Shown: in pieces, positions 51,935 through 60,742 of the stretch | Layout of the letters: every line of letters starts with the position of its first letter | How positions within the stretch are numbered: the first letter of the stretch is position 1 | Source of the DNA: Candidatus Villigracilis propinquus | Lineage (GTDB): Bacteria > Chloroflexota > Anaerolineae > Anaerolineales > Villigracilaceae | Length of the DNA: 64,000 bases | Direction: 5' to 3' | Assembly: GCA_016714565.1 (NCBI GenBank) | Contig: JADKDM010000011.1 | Span: 62,001 to 126,000, forward strand | The notes under the pieces: generated by a model | The model's database searches: none | Told to the model about the DNA's origin: nothing | Seen by the model: the letters and a program-made list of their open reading frames with translations, nothing else | Position numbers and translations under genes: made by a program

Positions 51935-52423
51935 GTGAGTCTCATCGCACTGGTGTTCAGCATAATTATCAGCACAGGTTCGCTTGCATGGGGATATGCG
52001 AGTGTGGGCCTTGATTCTGTTGTGCGTTGGATGATCGCTTTTGGCGTGTTGTGGTTATTTTCCCAGTGGCAGCGTTGGAGATGGTTTTCAGCGCTCGGGT
52101 TGTTTCTATCCATTTTGTTTGCAACCGTTGGCTTATGGTTAAGTTTTCCGATCGGTTGGATGTTTGCCAGCGCGATCTTTGCCCTGGTCGCATGGGATAT
52201 GACGGAACTGCGAACCAGGTTGAAATTTTTAATGCCTCGCGAAGATCCCAAAGGAATTGAACGCCGTCGTGTAGCCCGCGTTAGTTTGCTGGCTTTTAGC
52301 GGCTTGCTGCTCGCCTCCCTCATGGTTCTCTGGTGGATCCAATGGACTTCGGAGTGGGGCATGTTTCTTTTGGGTGTAACTTTATTGGGGCTGACTCAAA
52401 TCATCGCGTGGTTTAGAAAATGA
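51935..52423 (+). CDS. Small membrane protein, paralog of 47492-47986
   Basis: This protein has 162 residues from a GTG start with TAGGAG upstream (nine bases). It has five to six hydrophobic segments and a central linker (LVAWDMTELRTRLKFLMPREDPKGIERRRVARV) that aligns with the protein at 47492, as do the closing helices (LLGLTQIIAWFRK). No family is known to me. The poly-G tract is in its upstream region. It overlaps the 3' end of the convergent P-loop gene by 42 bases. Confidence 0.8.
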   Translation: MSLIALVFSIIISTGSLAWGYASVGLDSVVRWMIAFGVLWLFSQWQRWRWFSALGLFLSILFATVGLWLSFPIGWMFASAIFALVAWDMTELRTRLKFLMPREDPKGIERRRVARVSLLAFSGLLLASLMVLWWIQWTSEWGMFLLGVTLLGLTQIIAWFRK

Positions 52424-52988
52424 ATGCAGCCATTCCTCCGCTTCGCGCGGATGCTTGAAATGAATTAATTTCAAATGCTTGTGCTCGGGGAGATTAAGCA
52501 AATCAGGAGTCTCGCGCTTTCGCCGCCAATAGGTCTTGAACAGCCAATTGAACAAAGAATCATCCGACCAAAATTTTAGATGTACCCAAAAGGTCTCGCG
52601 GTTGCCGTTCCATAATTCTTCCCGCGTCACAGCGCGGCGGATGGTGCGTGTGAGCATTCGCCAGAAGACGATATGAAATGGGTAATCCAGCCAGATGACG
52701 ACTTGTGCCTTGGGCCAGATGAGGTCACGCACTTTGCGATAATTCCCCGCCACCACCCAACCTGATGAATCCTCGCTCTTTCCCCGCTGTGAGCTGGTCG
52801 CTGTTTCGACACGCTTTCGAAACACCTCAACATTTGCTCCCTGCCAATTCGGTTCCCAAAATAAAGCATCCAATTCAATAAAATCCAGATCGAGCTTTTT
52901 TGCAAGCTGCTCTGCCAGTGTGGATTTACCCGATGGTCGTGCCAACTACAACGATGCGTTGATATGGAAAAGCAGAATATGAGTCCAA
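52382..52988 (-). pseudogene. P-loop kinase-like protein, frameshifted in the Walker A motif
   Basis: The long frame begins only at RPSGKSTLAEQL. Upstream, another frame from TTG 52988 (GGGAG before it) reads PYQRIVVVGTT, which is exactly the start expected before SGKSTLA. About two bases appear lost (or one gained) near 52945. Corrected, it is a protein of about 200 residues with GTTxSGKST, an ELDALFW motif after strand 2 (typical of FlaR-like adenylate-kinase relatives), GWVVAGNYRKVRDLIW and VIWLDYPF, RTIRR. These enzymes phosphorylate small substrates in the cytoplasm. If the break is real the protein is inactive. Confidence 0.78.
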
Positions 52989-53016
52989 TGCAACTCCCCG
53001 ACGGATCGGCTTTTGG

Positions 53017-53604
53017 TCAGCCGCGCTTTTTGACGCCATTCAAATAAATGTTGACGATCTCATTGATCGCTTTGGGCGCAAGAGGAGAATCCCCTGTGTG
53101 TGCGGGATAAAAATAGGGATACATCATTCCCAGCAGCGCCCAGGTGGAAACCTCAGCATCAAATGCTTGAAACTCTCCGCTCGCAATTCCAGCTTTAAAG
53201 ATCGCGATCAGCTTCCCAATGAATTTATCGTGATAGGTTTTGCCGAACGTCTTGCGCGATGACGCGCTGAGTTGTGACATCTCCTGGCTTCCAAGACGGG
53301 TCACAGCACGCTGCTCGGCAGGTTGTTTCAAAATATATTCCGCGAACAAGCGGATATGCTCACTGCTCGAGACAGGTTTGGCGGTAATTTCATCAATGGC
53401 GACTTCGATCTCATTCAGGTACCCGCTCAAGATGGCGAGAAAAAGTTCTTCCTTGTCCTTGAAGTGATAATAGAGCGCAGCCTTCGAGACTCCAACAGCC
53501 TCTGATATCTGGCGCATGGCAAGTCCATGATATCCCTGCTGAATGAATAGGCTTTTCGCCGCCACCAGAATTTGCTCGCGTAAACCAACTTCGGAAGTAG
53601 TCAT
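53017..53604 (-). CDS. TetR/AcrR family regulator
   Basis: This protein has 195 residues from ATG 53604. The N-terminal helix-turn-helix is complete (QILVAAKSLFIQQGYHGLAMRQISEAVGVSKAALYYHFKDKEELF). The ligand domain follows, with a helical pattern of the TetR C-terminus. It lies immediately after the MFS pump gene on the same strand, and a palindromic operator sits at the pump promoter. It most likely represses the pump and itself and is released by the pump's substrate. Confidence 0.92.
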   Translation of the reverse strand: MTTSEVGLREQILVAAKSLFIQQGYHGLAMRQISEAVGVSKAALYYHFKDKEELFLAILSGYLNEIEVAIDEITAKPVSSSEHIRLFAEYILKQPAEQRAVTRLGSQEMSQLSASSRKTFGKTYHDKFIGKLIAIFKAGIASGEFQAFDAEVSTWALLGMMYPYFYPAHTGDSPLAPKAINEIVNIYLNGVKKRG

Positions 53605-53616
53605 AATCAAATTGTA

Positions 53617-53654
53617 ACCTCTCTGACCTTATCTTTCCAAAAGGTCAGAGAGGT
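53617..53654. terminator. Hairpin between MFS pump and TetR genes
   Basis: A perfect 14-bp stem (ACCTCTCTGACCTT and complement, 10-base loop) lies between the pump stop (53664) and the TetR start (53604). It could partly end the message so that TetR is made at a lower level. Confidence 0.7.
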
Positions 53655-53663
53655 CATTTATTT

Positions 53664-55076
53664 TTAGTGAGTTGCCGAGACAGGCTCAGCATTCTTGATC
53701 ATGCTCAATTCCTGTTGTCGGTTTTTCAACCCCAGTGTCAGGATGACCATGATGCCCGCGATGATGCCGATCACCATGTAAGCGGTGCCATATCCCTTCA
53801 CACCGCCGCCCATAGATGCAGCCACCGCGCCGATCAACGCGCTGCTTGTTAATTGACCCACACTGGTGAAGAGTGTGATCAATCCCTGTGCAGAGGTGCG
53901 GTCAGCGGCAGAGGCTTCATTGAGCATGATGTATCGCATTGGCGCACCCAACAGAGATGAGAGTCCCAGCCCGATGACTGCTGCGGAGGCAATAAAGCCC
54001 CACAACATGGAAATCAAATTGCTGTTGCTGAGCATGATCATGCCAATGGCGAGTAAAAATGTGCCACCAAAGACCATCACCTTTGAGCCGAATTTATCCA
54101 ATAGGCGACCAACGAGGGGAGAACCTACTGCCATGGCGAGTACGACGGGCATCAACAAATAACTGGCATTGTGCTCGTTGATAATGGCTGGCATGGCTGC
54201 CACGGCTAGTGCAGGGATGAAGACCATGCCTGATTCACCCAACCCTGCTCCAGCGGAGAGCATGCTGGCGATCACGGTTTGGCGGCTCTTGAACAAGTTC
54301 AAATTCAGAATCGGGTCTGCCGCTTTCTTTTCGATGGCGGGGAAAACGAACAGCAGAATAATACCGATGACGAGGAAAGGCCAGACACTGAGCGAGGCCA
54401 GACTACCGAAGAAGTTCTGTGTGTCAATTTGGTTGAGACCATAAGCCAATGAGGCCAGCATAATTCCTAAAACCGCCATCCCAGCCAAATCAAATGGACG
54501 GGTGGTTGCGGGATGGGTGATAGGAAGTACTTGCCAGCCCATAATAATAACGACCAGCGCAATGGGCAAATTGATAATGAACAGCCATTGCCAGCTCGTG
54601 ATCGATAGGATAATGCCGCCTAGGATAGGCCCAACTAGAAAAGCAAGTCCAAAGACAGCGCCGATCAAGCCCAATGCGCCGCGTTTTTCGGGCGGGAAGG
54701 TATCGCCGATGACTGCGCTGGCAACGGGGAAAATGCCGCCCGCACCGAATCCTTGCAGCGCACGACCTGCCAATAGAGCAGCGAACAGGTTTGCAGGCGC
54801 AAGAGCGACGATCAATGATCCAGCTGCAAACAGCGCCACATCCAGTACATAGATCGAACGTCGGCCAAATGTATCGGACAGTTTTGCCATCAACGGCGTG
54901 CTGATCAAATTGAAGAGCACGTAAATGGTGAATGTCCATGCCAGAATACGGTCACCGACCCCGAAAAATTTCTGAATAGAAGGCAGGGCAGGGGCTACGA
55001 TCGCAATATCCAGCGCACCCATGAGCACGCCAAGGAAAAGCACCAAGAGTACTTTGTTTCGAGTTTTATCATCCAT
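53664..55076 (-). CDS. MFS drug efflux transporter, DHA2/EmrB-like
   Basis: This protein has 470 residues from ATG 55076 (AAAGGAG upstream). It has 14 predicted helices, with MFS motif A after helix 2 (LSDTFGRRSIYVL) and motif C in helix 5 (GPILGG), as in DHA2 efflux pumps. It is likely to export drugs or hydrophobic compounds by proton antiport. The promoter at 55121-55149 and the operator at 55101-55118 are before it and the TetR gene follows. Fourteen helices and the family pattern EmrB/QacA make this a firm family call. Confidence 0.92.
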   Translation of the reverse strand: MDDKTRNKVLLVLFLGVLMGALDIAIVAPALPSIQKFFGVGDRILAWTFTIYVLFNLISTPLMAKLSDTFGRRSIYVLDVALFAAGSLIVALAPANLFAALLAGRALQGFGAGGIFPVASAVIGDTFPPEKRGALGLIGAVFGLAFLVGPILGGIILSITSWQWLFIINLPIALVVIIMGWQVLPITHPATTRPFDLAGMAVLGIMLASLAYGLNQIDTQNFFGSLASLSVWPFLVIGIILLFVFPAIEKKAADPILNLNLFKSRQTVIASMLSAGAGLGESGMVFIPALAVAAMPAIINEHNASYLLMPVVLAMAVGSPLVGRLLDKFGSKVMVFGGTFLLAIGMIMLSNSNLISMLWGFIASAAVIGLGLSSLLGAPMRYIMLNEASAADRTSAQGLITLFTSVGQLTSSALIGAVAASMGGGVKGYGTAYMVIGIIAGIMVILTLGLKNRQQELSMIKNAEPVSATH

Positions 55077-55100
55077 CTGTTTATTCTCCTTTACCGACTT

Positions 55101-55118
55101 ACTTACCGCTCGGTAAGT
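55101..55118. promoter_or_regulatory. TetR operator at the MFS pump promoter
   Basis: Perfect 8-bp half-sites ACTTACCG-CT-CGGTAAGT. They overlap the expected transcription start (about 55114), immediately after the -10, an ideal position for repression by the TetR protein encoded downstream. Confidence 0.82.
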
Positions 55119-55120
55119 TG

Positions 55121-55149
55121 ATAGTATCAAGGTCTATTTGTGCTGTCAA
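55121..55149 (-). promoter_or_regulatory. Promoter of the MFS-TetR unit
   Basis: On the minus strand TTGACA (55144-55149), a 17-base spacer and TACTAT (55121-55126). It is near consensus and abuts the operator. Confidence 0.85.
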
Positions 55150-55256
55150 GTTTAAGCGTGTAAGAAATGTATAGGAGAAAGTAAAGGCGGGCTTTTGTGA
55201 TACGATTCGTAAATAGTTTTGTATTCAATCCCATATTTGTTCTTTAAGAGGTCTCT

Positions 55257-56610
55257 ATGTTTGATCTTCCCGATGATGAAATTCTCCCGCTTTCCAGGGA
55301 ACATGTCTTTTGGACATGGTCTGCGCAAGCTAAAGTAAACCCCATTGCCATCAAGCGCGCCAAGGGTGTGTATTTTTGGGATGTGGATGATAAAAAATAT
55401 CTCGACTTCAACTCGATGACAATGTGCGTGAATATCGGTCACGGGGATGAGCGTGTCATCAAAGCCATGCAGGAGCAGGCGGCAGAATTGTCCTACGCTG
55501 CACCCGGCATGACCACAAAAATTCGCGCGATTGCCAGCAAAACCGTGGCAGAGATCACTCCCAAAGGTGCGTTGAGCAAAGTCCTCTTCACCCTCGGTGG
55601 GGCAGATGCGAATGAGAATGCCATCAAACTTGGCGCGTGGATATACAAAGCGCCACAAGATCCTTTCACGTTATCGTTCGTATCACGGCGCATCTGCGGG
55701 TGCCATGGCAGTGACGGGTGATCCGCGCCGCGTGGGTTGGGAGCCGAACTTGATGACGGGCGTTGTCCATTTCCTCGACCCGTATCGTTATCGCTCCACT
55801 TTTCATCGCATGAATCCTGATATTTCAGAAGAAGAATTTGCACAGGATTATTTGAATCATTTGGAAGAAATTATTTTGTATGAAGGCCCCGAATCTATCG
55901 CAGGCATTCTCATGGAATCTGTCACGGGCACGAATGGCATCATCATCCCGCCGCAGGGATATATGCAGGGCGTGCGCGCCTTGTGCGATAAATACGGCAT
56001 CGTGATGATCTGCGATGAAGTGATGAGCGGATTTGGCCGCACGGGCAAAATGTTCGCCATCGAACATTGGGATGTGGTGCCAGATATTATGACGATGGCA
56101 AAAGGACTCACGTCCGCGTATGCGCCGTTGGGTGCGGTGGCGATGAAGCCCGAAATTGCCGCGGCATTTGATGAACATGCTTTTGAAAGCGGACTAACAT
56201 ACACTTCGCATCCCATTTCACTGGCGGCGGCTGTGGCCAATATCAATGCCATGAGGGAAGATAAAATCGTCGAGCATGTGGCAGGCATGGGCGGAGTCTT
56301 GAGGCGCATGTTGACGGATCTCGGCGAGGCGCATCCATCCGTTGGAGAAGTCCGTAATATCGGCTTGTTCGGCATCCTTGAATTGGTCAAAGATAGAAAG
56401 ACAAAAGAACCGATGGCGCCGTGGAATGGTTCATCGCCTGAGATGGCTGCGTTGAAAAAATATTGCACCGATCACGGTTTGTTTTTGTATACTCACTGGC
56501 ATACGGTGTTGATCATCCCGCCGTTGATCATCACCGAGGAGCAGTTGAAGGAAGGTATGGATATTTTGGACAAAGCGCTGGAGATCACAGACAAGGTTGC
56601 GAATAAATAA
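55257..56610 (+). pseudogene. Class III aminotransferase, one-base frameshift
   Basis: The first frame begins FDLPDDEILPLSREHVFWTW and reads to ANENAIKLGAW; then it continues wrongly. A second frame (from about 55630) gives RGYTKRHKILSRYRSYHGASAG and the rest: FGRTGKMFAIEHW, MTMAKGLTSAYAPLGAV with the PLP lysine. One extra G in CTTGGCGCG (near 55630) accounts for the shift; with CTTGCGCG the protein is an intact class III transaminase of about 450 residues. The family uses pyridoxal phosphate to transfer amino groups of omega-amino or beta-alanine-type substrates. AAGAGG lies before the ATG. Confidence 0.85.
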
Positions 56611-56677
56611 CAGTACTGGACTTTTTGTTTTAGACAAGTACAATTGAATAAACCATTTATCAAAAGGAGAATGTGAT

Positions 56678-57436
56678 ATGGACCAAATGCCCTCGAATAT
56701 GCCCGTAATGGATGAGCCAAACAAGCCCGGCCCCGCCGGTTGGTTTCAAGTTTGGATGAAGGCTGTTACCAAGCCTAGTGAGCAGACCTTTATTGAGATC
56801 ACTGATAGCCCGAATGCAACATCAAAGACCGCTTTTCTTTGGGTTTTCATTGCGGGCACTATTTCGATGATCTTCCAATCGATCTTGCAGGCAATTTATT
56901 CAGCGACTGGAACCATGCCGTCAATACCGATCCCTGGTTTGGAACAGTACATGCCAGCCAGCGGTGGCGGTGATGTAGCTTCTACGGGCATTTCATTCGT
57001 TGTGAGTTTATGCATCTCGCCTTTTGTTGGGCTGCTCTCCATTGCTTTCTTCGCTCTTTTTACAGCCGTTGTGCAATGGATCGCAAAAATGTTTGGCGGT
57101 GTTGGAACTTTTGAAAAATTAGCATATGCGTTTGCGGCCATTTCGCTTCCGTTTTCGATTATTACTTCGGTGCTGGCGCTGTTTAGCGCAATCCCCTATG
57201 TAGGCGCGTGTTTTGGAATCATCTCCTTTGGCCTGTCAATTTATATTCTTGTGCTTCAGGTGCTGGCTGTAAAGGGAGTGAATCGCTTTGGTGTTGGACC
57301 CGCGATCGGGGCGCTGTTTATCCCAGGGTTGGTTATCTTTATTACCTGCTGTTGTGTCGTTGCGGGAAGTTTGACATTGTTGGGACCGGCGATAGGGAAT
57401 GTGTTTGACGGGATCAACCAAAGCCTTGCGCCATAA
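56678..57436 (+). CDS. YIP1 family membrane protein
   Basis: This is a 252-residue protein. A polar, Pro-rich N-terminus (MPSNMPVMDEPNKPGPAGW) is followed by five hydrophobic helices in the Yip1 pattern: a helix at about 50-70, then FVVSLCISPFVGLLSIAFFALFTAVVQWIAKMFGG, and YAFAAISLPFSIITSVLALFSAIPYVGACFGI. It would sit in the cytoplasmic membrane; bacterial YIP1 proteins have no settled role. AAAGGAG lies eight bases upstream. A terminator shared with the kinase gene follows. Confidence 0.82.
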   Translation: MDQMPSNMPVMDEPNKPGPAGWFQVWMKAVTKPSEQTFIEITDSPNATSKTAFLWVFIAGTISMIFQSILQAIYSATGTMPSIPIPGLEQYMPASGGGDVASTGISFVVSLCISPFVGLLSIAFFALFTAVVQWIAKMFGGVGTFEKLAYAFAAISLPFSIITSVLALFSAIPYVGACFGIISFGLSIYILVLQVLAVKGVNRFGVGPAIGALFIPGLVIFITCCCVVAGSLTLLGPAIGNVFDGINQSLAP

Positions 57437-57470
57437 AGTTTGGAAAGAGATTGAAGATTAAAGATAAAAA

Positions 57471-57495
57471 AACTTCCGTATCATACGGAAGTTTT
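57471..57495. terminator. Bidirectional terminator between YIP1 and kinase genes
   Basis: The 12-bp arms AAACTTCCGTAT/ATACGGAAGTTT, one-base centre, with A and T runs on both outer sides. It is between convergent genes. Confidence 0.9.
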
Positions 57496-57502
57496 TTTAT
57501 GC

Positions 57503-59524
57503 TTATGGAATTGGCGCCGGTAGCGGGATGCGATCTCTGCCCATCAGCAACGGCATCTCGGACATGGAATAAGCGTTTTGATACGCGGTGATGCCCCCGC
57601 CTTCACCGAGAATGGGTTCTATCAATCCATTGTCGTTGGTATCCACACCAAAGAGCACAATGTGAGAGAGCGATAACATTTCGGCCGACAGGGGTTCCAT
57701 TTTGCTGTCGAATGGCATTTGCTGTAATTGCAGTGCCATTTCGAGTAATTGCTCCGACCAGCCGCGCATATTTTCGATGCTTACGACAACATGCGTACTG
57801 TTAAGCTGGATATTTTCGGTTGCATCTGCGGCTTCTGCGGCAAATTGCGCATGACTGACGGTGTTCGGAATATAGCCATTCTGGTTGTCGGGGCCGTTCA
57901 CAAGCAGGCCGTATCCGTCACTCGGATCGTTTACGCCGCCGTCCTCGTTCCAATCCTTATATTGTTCGCTGTTTTTGCTGCCAACGAGTTGATTGATGAT
58001 CTCTTCTGTTTTCAGCCGGAACAGTTCTTCATTATTACTTTTATAGGCTCCATCCAATGCAATGATGGAATTATCGATCTCGTCTGCGGTGTTCCATAAT
58101 CCCTGAATGAGCGCTTCGCTTTCGGGAGCATCCGGGAAAGATACCAGCAAGTGCCGCACGTGGATTAATGCCAGCGGCGGGAATATGGAGGATGCAACGG
58201 TCTCGCCGGAGGATTGATTGGGGGTCGGGTCGTTGTTCGATTCAAGCGTGACTTCAAGCTGGTCAAACAACCCCAGGAGATTTTCCTGATCTGGATGAGA
58301 GAAGGTCAACAGCCCTTCCGAATTTATTATTTTTATCTGGCCCGCATTCCGCCTGACCTCCCCGCCCTGTGCGAGATACCAAACCTCATAATGAGAGCCC
58401 GGTTTTGGCTCGGGCAGTCCTGAAGTTGTGATGGTCAGCTTATCCAGAATGGCATTGAAGTCTGAAACGGAGGCGCGGCCCACAGGCTGGTTATCAACAT
58501 TTCGGGGGAGTTGAGAAGGACGAAAGATCAGGAAAGCAATGCTAATCACAGCGAGGATTCCAACTCCGATCCAGACCAGTGAAAAGCGAGGACTCGTTTT
58601 CGCTTCAGGTTTGCGTGCTTCGGGAGTTGTTCCTGATTGTAGTGTTTCAATGGAAACGGTTTGGCCGTTGAAGACGGCAATGAATTCATCAGCCAGGTCT
58701 TTGGCGGAATTGTAGCGGCGTGAGGCATCTTTGGATAATGCGCGGTTGATGATGGCTTGCAGGTCTTTGGAGATTCCCTGAATGGGCGGAGGAGGCTCGT
58801 TCAGGTGCTTCATCAAAATGCCGAAGGATGACTCGGCATCAAAGGGCACCGCACCTGCGAGCATTTCATAGAGCAGCACGCCAAGCGAGTAGATGTCTGT
58901 CTTTTTATCCACTCTGTCACCGCGCGCCTGTTCGGGACTCATGTAGGCTGGCGTGCCGGAGACGGTCCCTGTTGAGGTTTGGATGGATGTATCTAGTAAC
59001 CGAACCAGCCCAAAGTCGGTAAGAACCGGCTCTACATCTTCCGGCAAAGGCGCATCCACGTTCACATATCCAGTGGCGGAGCGCAGCAACACGTTGGCGG
59101 GTTTAATATCCCGATGAATAACATTTTGGCTGTGGGCGTAATCAATTGCGGATGCAAGCGAAGAGAGGATGTGGGCGATCACATCCATGGGAAGTTTTTC
59201 TTCTTTTTTATGCAGGTCTTTGAGATAGTTGCCGAGGGATGTGCCGTCCACCAACTCCATAATGAGGCAGGGCTGGCCTTCCACAAGGTCGTAATCATAC
59301 ATTTGAATAATGTTGGGATGACGCATACCGGCAACCACGCGCGCCTCACGTTCAAAGCGCATTCGCGTTTCAGGATCCCCATCCACATGGTCGCGCATGA
59401 TCTTAACTGCTACTCTGCGTTTGAGAGTGGTATGTTCGCCGAAATAGACTTCAGCCATACCCCCGCGTGCGATCATCTCTCCGATTTGTACTTTGTTTAG
59501 GGTTTTACCTGTCCATAATGGCAT
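57503..59524 (-). CDS. PknB-type Ser/Thr kinase with RskA-like and EF-hand-like extracellular tail
   Basis: This protein has 673 residues from ATG 59524. The kinase domain (about 12-270) is complete: GEMIARGGMAEVY, VAVKIM, HRDIKPANVL, TDFGLVRL and TPAYMSPEQARGD. A Pro/Ala linker and one membrane helix (about 325-345) follow. Outside, about 360-450 resembles the RskA/anti-sigma-K fold (GLPEPKPGSHYEVWYLAQGG, FDQLEVTLES). A helical part and then two acidic loops, DWNEDGGVNDPSDG and DTNDNGLIEP, resemble calcium-binding EF-hand/dockerin loops. TATAAT ends 6 bases before the ATG. Its signal and substrates are unknown. Confidence 0.9.
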   Translation of the reverse strand: MPLWTGKTLNKVQIGEMIARGGMAEVYFGEHTTLKRRVAVKIMRDHVDGDPETRMRFEREARVVAGMRHPNIIQMYDYDLVEGQPCLIMELVDGTSLGNYLKDLHKKEEKLPMDVIAHILSSLASAIDYAHSQNVIHRDIKPANVLLRSATGYVNVDAPLPEDVEPVLTDFGLVRLLDTSIQTSTGTVSGTPAYMSPEQARGDRVDKKTDIYSLGVLLYEMLAGAVPFDAESSFGILMKHLNEPPPPIQGISKDLQAIINRALSKDASRRYNSAKDLADEFIAVFNGQTVSIETLQSGTTPEARKPEAKTSPRFSLVWIGVGILAVISIAFLIFRPSQLPRNVDNQPVGRASVSDFNAILDKLTITTSGLPEPKPGSHYEVWYLAQGGEVRRNAGQIKIINSEGLLTFSHPDQENLLGLFDQLEVTLESNNDPTPNQSSGETVASSIFPPLALIHVRHLLVSFPDAPESEALIQGLWNTADEIDNSIIALDGAYKSNNEELFRLKTEEIINQLVGSKNSEQYKDWNEDGGVNDPSDGYGLLVNGPDNQNGYIPNTVSHAQFAAEAADATENIQLNSTHVVVSIENMRGWSEQLLEMALQLQQMPFDSKMEPLSAEMLSLSHIVLFGVDTNDNGLIEPILGEGGGITAYQNAYSMSEMPLLMGRDRIPLPAPIP

Positions 59525-59530
59525 TGGCAG

Positions 59531-59550
59531 ATTATACCCGATAGTATAAT
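59531..59550. promoter_or_regulatory. Back-to-back -10 boxes for kinase and cinA genes
   Basis: ATTATA (59531-59536, minus-strand TATAAT) and TATAAT (59545-59550) lie 8 bases apart, facing out. The minus box is placed for a leaderless kinase mRNA. Confidence 0.55.
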
Positions 59551-59573
59551 TCAACGAATTTAAGGAGATTTGA

Positions 59574-60059
59574 ATGCCTATTGCGCTTGAAGATATTTTG
59601 CATGGTTATTTACAAACCGGTGACTTAAAGGTATCGACTGCTGAATCTTGTACGGGTGGATTGGTCTCGCATCGCATTACGAATGTATCCGGTTCATCCG
59701 CTTATTTCCCCGGCGGGGTTGTTGCGTATTCGTATGAGGCCAAGGCCGGTTTACTGGGCGTTTCGTGGGATACGCTGAACACACACGGCGCAGTCAGCGA
59801 AGAGACCGTGCTGGAAATGGCGAATGGTGCGCGAAAAGTATTCGATGCAGATATTGCCGTATCCATCAGCGGTATTGCCGGCCCGGGCGGCGGCACACCT
59901 GAAAAGCCAGTCGGCACCACATGGCTGGGGCTTTCCACCTCAAAAGGAGATTGGGCGCGTCATTTCCTTTGGGACGGCAACCGCGAGGAAAATAAACATC
60001 ACTCCTCCGAGGCTGCTTTGCAATTCATCATCGATTATCTGGAAGGAAAATTAAATTGA
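59574..60059 (+). CDS. pncC: CinA C-terminal domain / nicotinamide-nucleotide amidohydrolase
   Basis: This is a 161-residue single-domain protein of the PncC (CinA-C) family that deamidates NMN to NaMN in NAD recycling. The hallmark STAESCTGGLVSHRITNVSGSSAYF, then YSYEAKAGLLGV and SISGIAGPGGGTPEKPVG, are all present. AAGGAG is 7 bases before the ATG. The next gene overlaps by TTGA. Length is typical for the standalone form. Confidence 0.92.
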   Translation: MPIALEDILHGYLQTGDLKVSTAESCTGGLVSHRITNVSGSSAYFPGGVVAYSYEAKAGLLGVSWDTLNTHGAVSEETVLEMANGARKVFDADIAVSISGIAGPGGGTPEKPVGTTWLGLSTSKGDWARHFLWDGNREENKHHSSEAALQFIIDYLEGKLN

Positions 60060-60742
60060 AGACTGTTGTACTCATCTCTGCCATTGCCGAGTGGAAGGCC
60101 GTCAAGGAAATTTTTCCACAGCTTAAAGTTGAAAATTCCGTCTATGGCGAATCTGCAAATTTGCATCTCGCCGGATATGACTTGAAACTGTATCACAGCG
60201 GCTGGGGCAAGATCGCCTCTGCTGGCATGATGCAGTATGTGACTGACCATGACCAGCCCGATCTCGTTGTTAACCTTGGCACCTGCGGCGGATTTGAGGG
60301 TTTGGTGAATCAAGGGGATGTGATTCTCGTGGAGCGGACTTTCATCTACGACATTGTCGAATTAATGGGCGACCTCAACATCATTGACTATTACGCCTCA
60401 ACCCTCGACTTGAGCTGGTTGCCAAAACCGTATCCGCATCCCGTACGCCCTGGCATGATCGCCTCCGCTGACAGCGACCTGCCCCCGAATAAAATTGCAT
60501 TCCTCAAAAAACACGGCGCCATCGTCGGGGACTGGGAATCTGGCGCGCTGGCATGGGTGGCCGCGAAGAATAAACAAAAGCTATTGATCCTGCGCGGGGT
60601 TTCGGATCTGGTCAGTGAAGTGGAAGGGGAAGCCTATGATAATCTCGCCCTCTTTGAAGAACGCACCAAGGGTGTGATGCGTGAGTTATTCCGTCAGTTA
60701 CCGGATTGGTTAAAAACAAGTGACAGTCACCTTTACCCATAG
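60056..60742 (+). CDS. MTA/SAH nucleosidase-type purine phosphorylase family protein
   Basis: This is a 228-residue protein from a TTG that overlaps the pncC stop. The family pattern is VNLGTCGGFEGLVNQGDVILV, then GDWESGALAWVAAKN (active-site Glu) and RGVSDL (catalytic Asp). It would split 5'-methylthioadenosine or S-adenosylhomocysteine, or a related nucleoside, in the cytoplasm. The last eight residues (TSDSHLYP) and the stop are formed by the left arm of a 17-bp inverted repeat at 60718, so the native end may have been replaced by an element. Confidence 0.82.
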   Translation: MKTVVLISAIAEWKAVKEIFPQLKVENSVYGESANLHLAGYDLKLYHSGWGKIASAGMMQYVTDHDQPDLVVNLGTCGGFEGLVNQGDVILVERTFIYDIVELMGDLNIIDYYASTLDLSWLPKPYPHPVRPGMIASADSDLPPNKIAFLKKHGAIVGDWESGALAWVAAKNKQKLLILRGVSDLVSEVEGEAYDNLALFEERTKGVMRELFRQLPDWLKTSDSHLYP

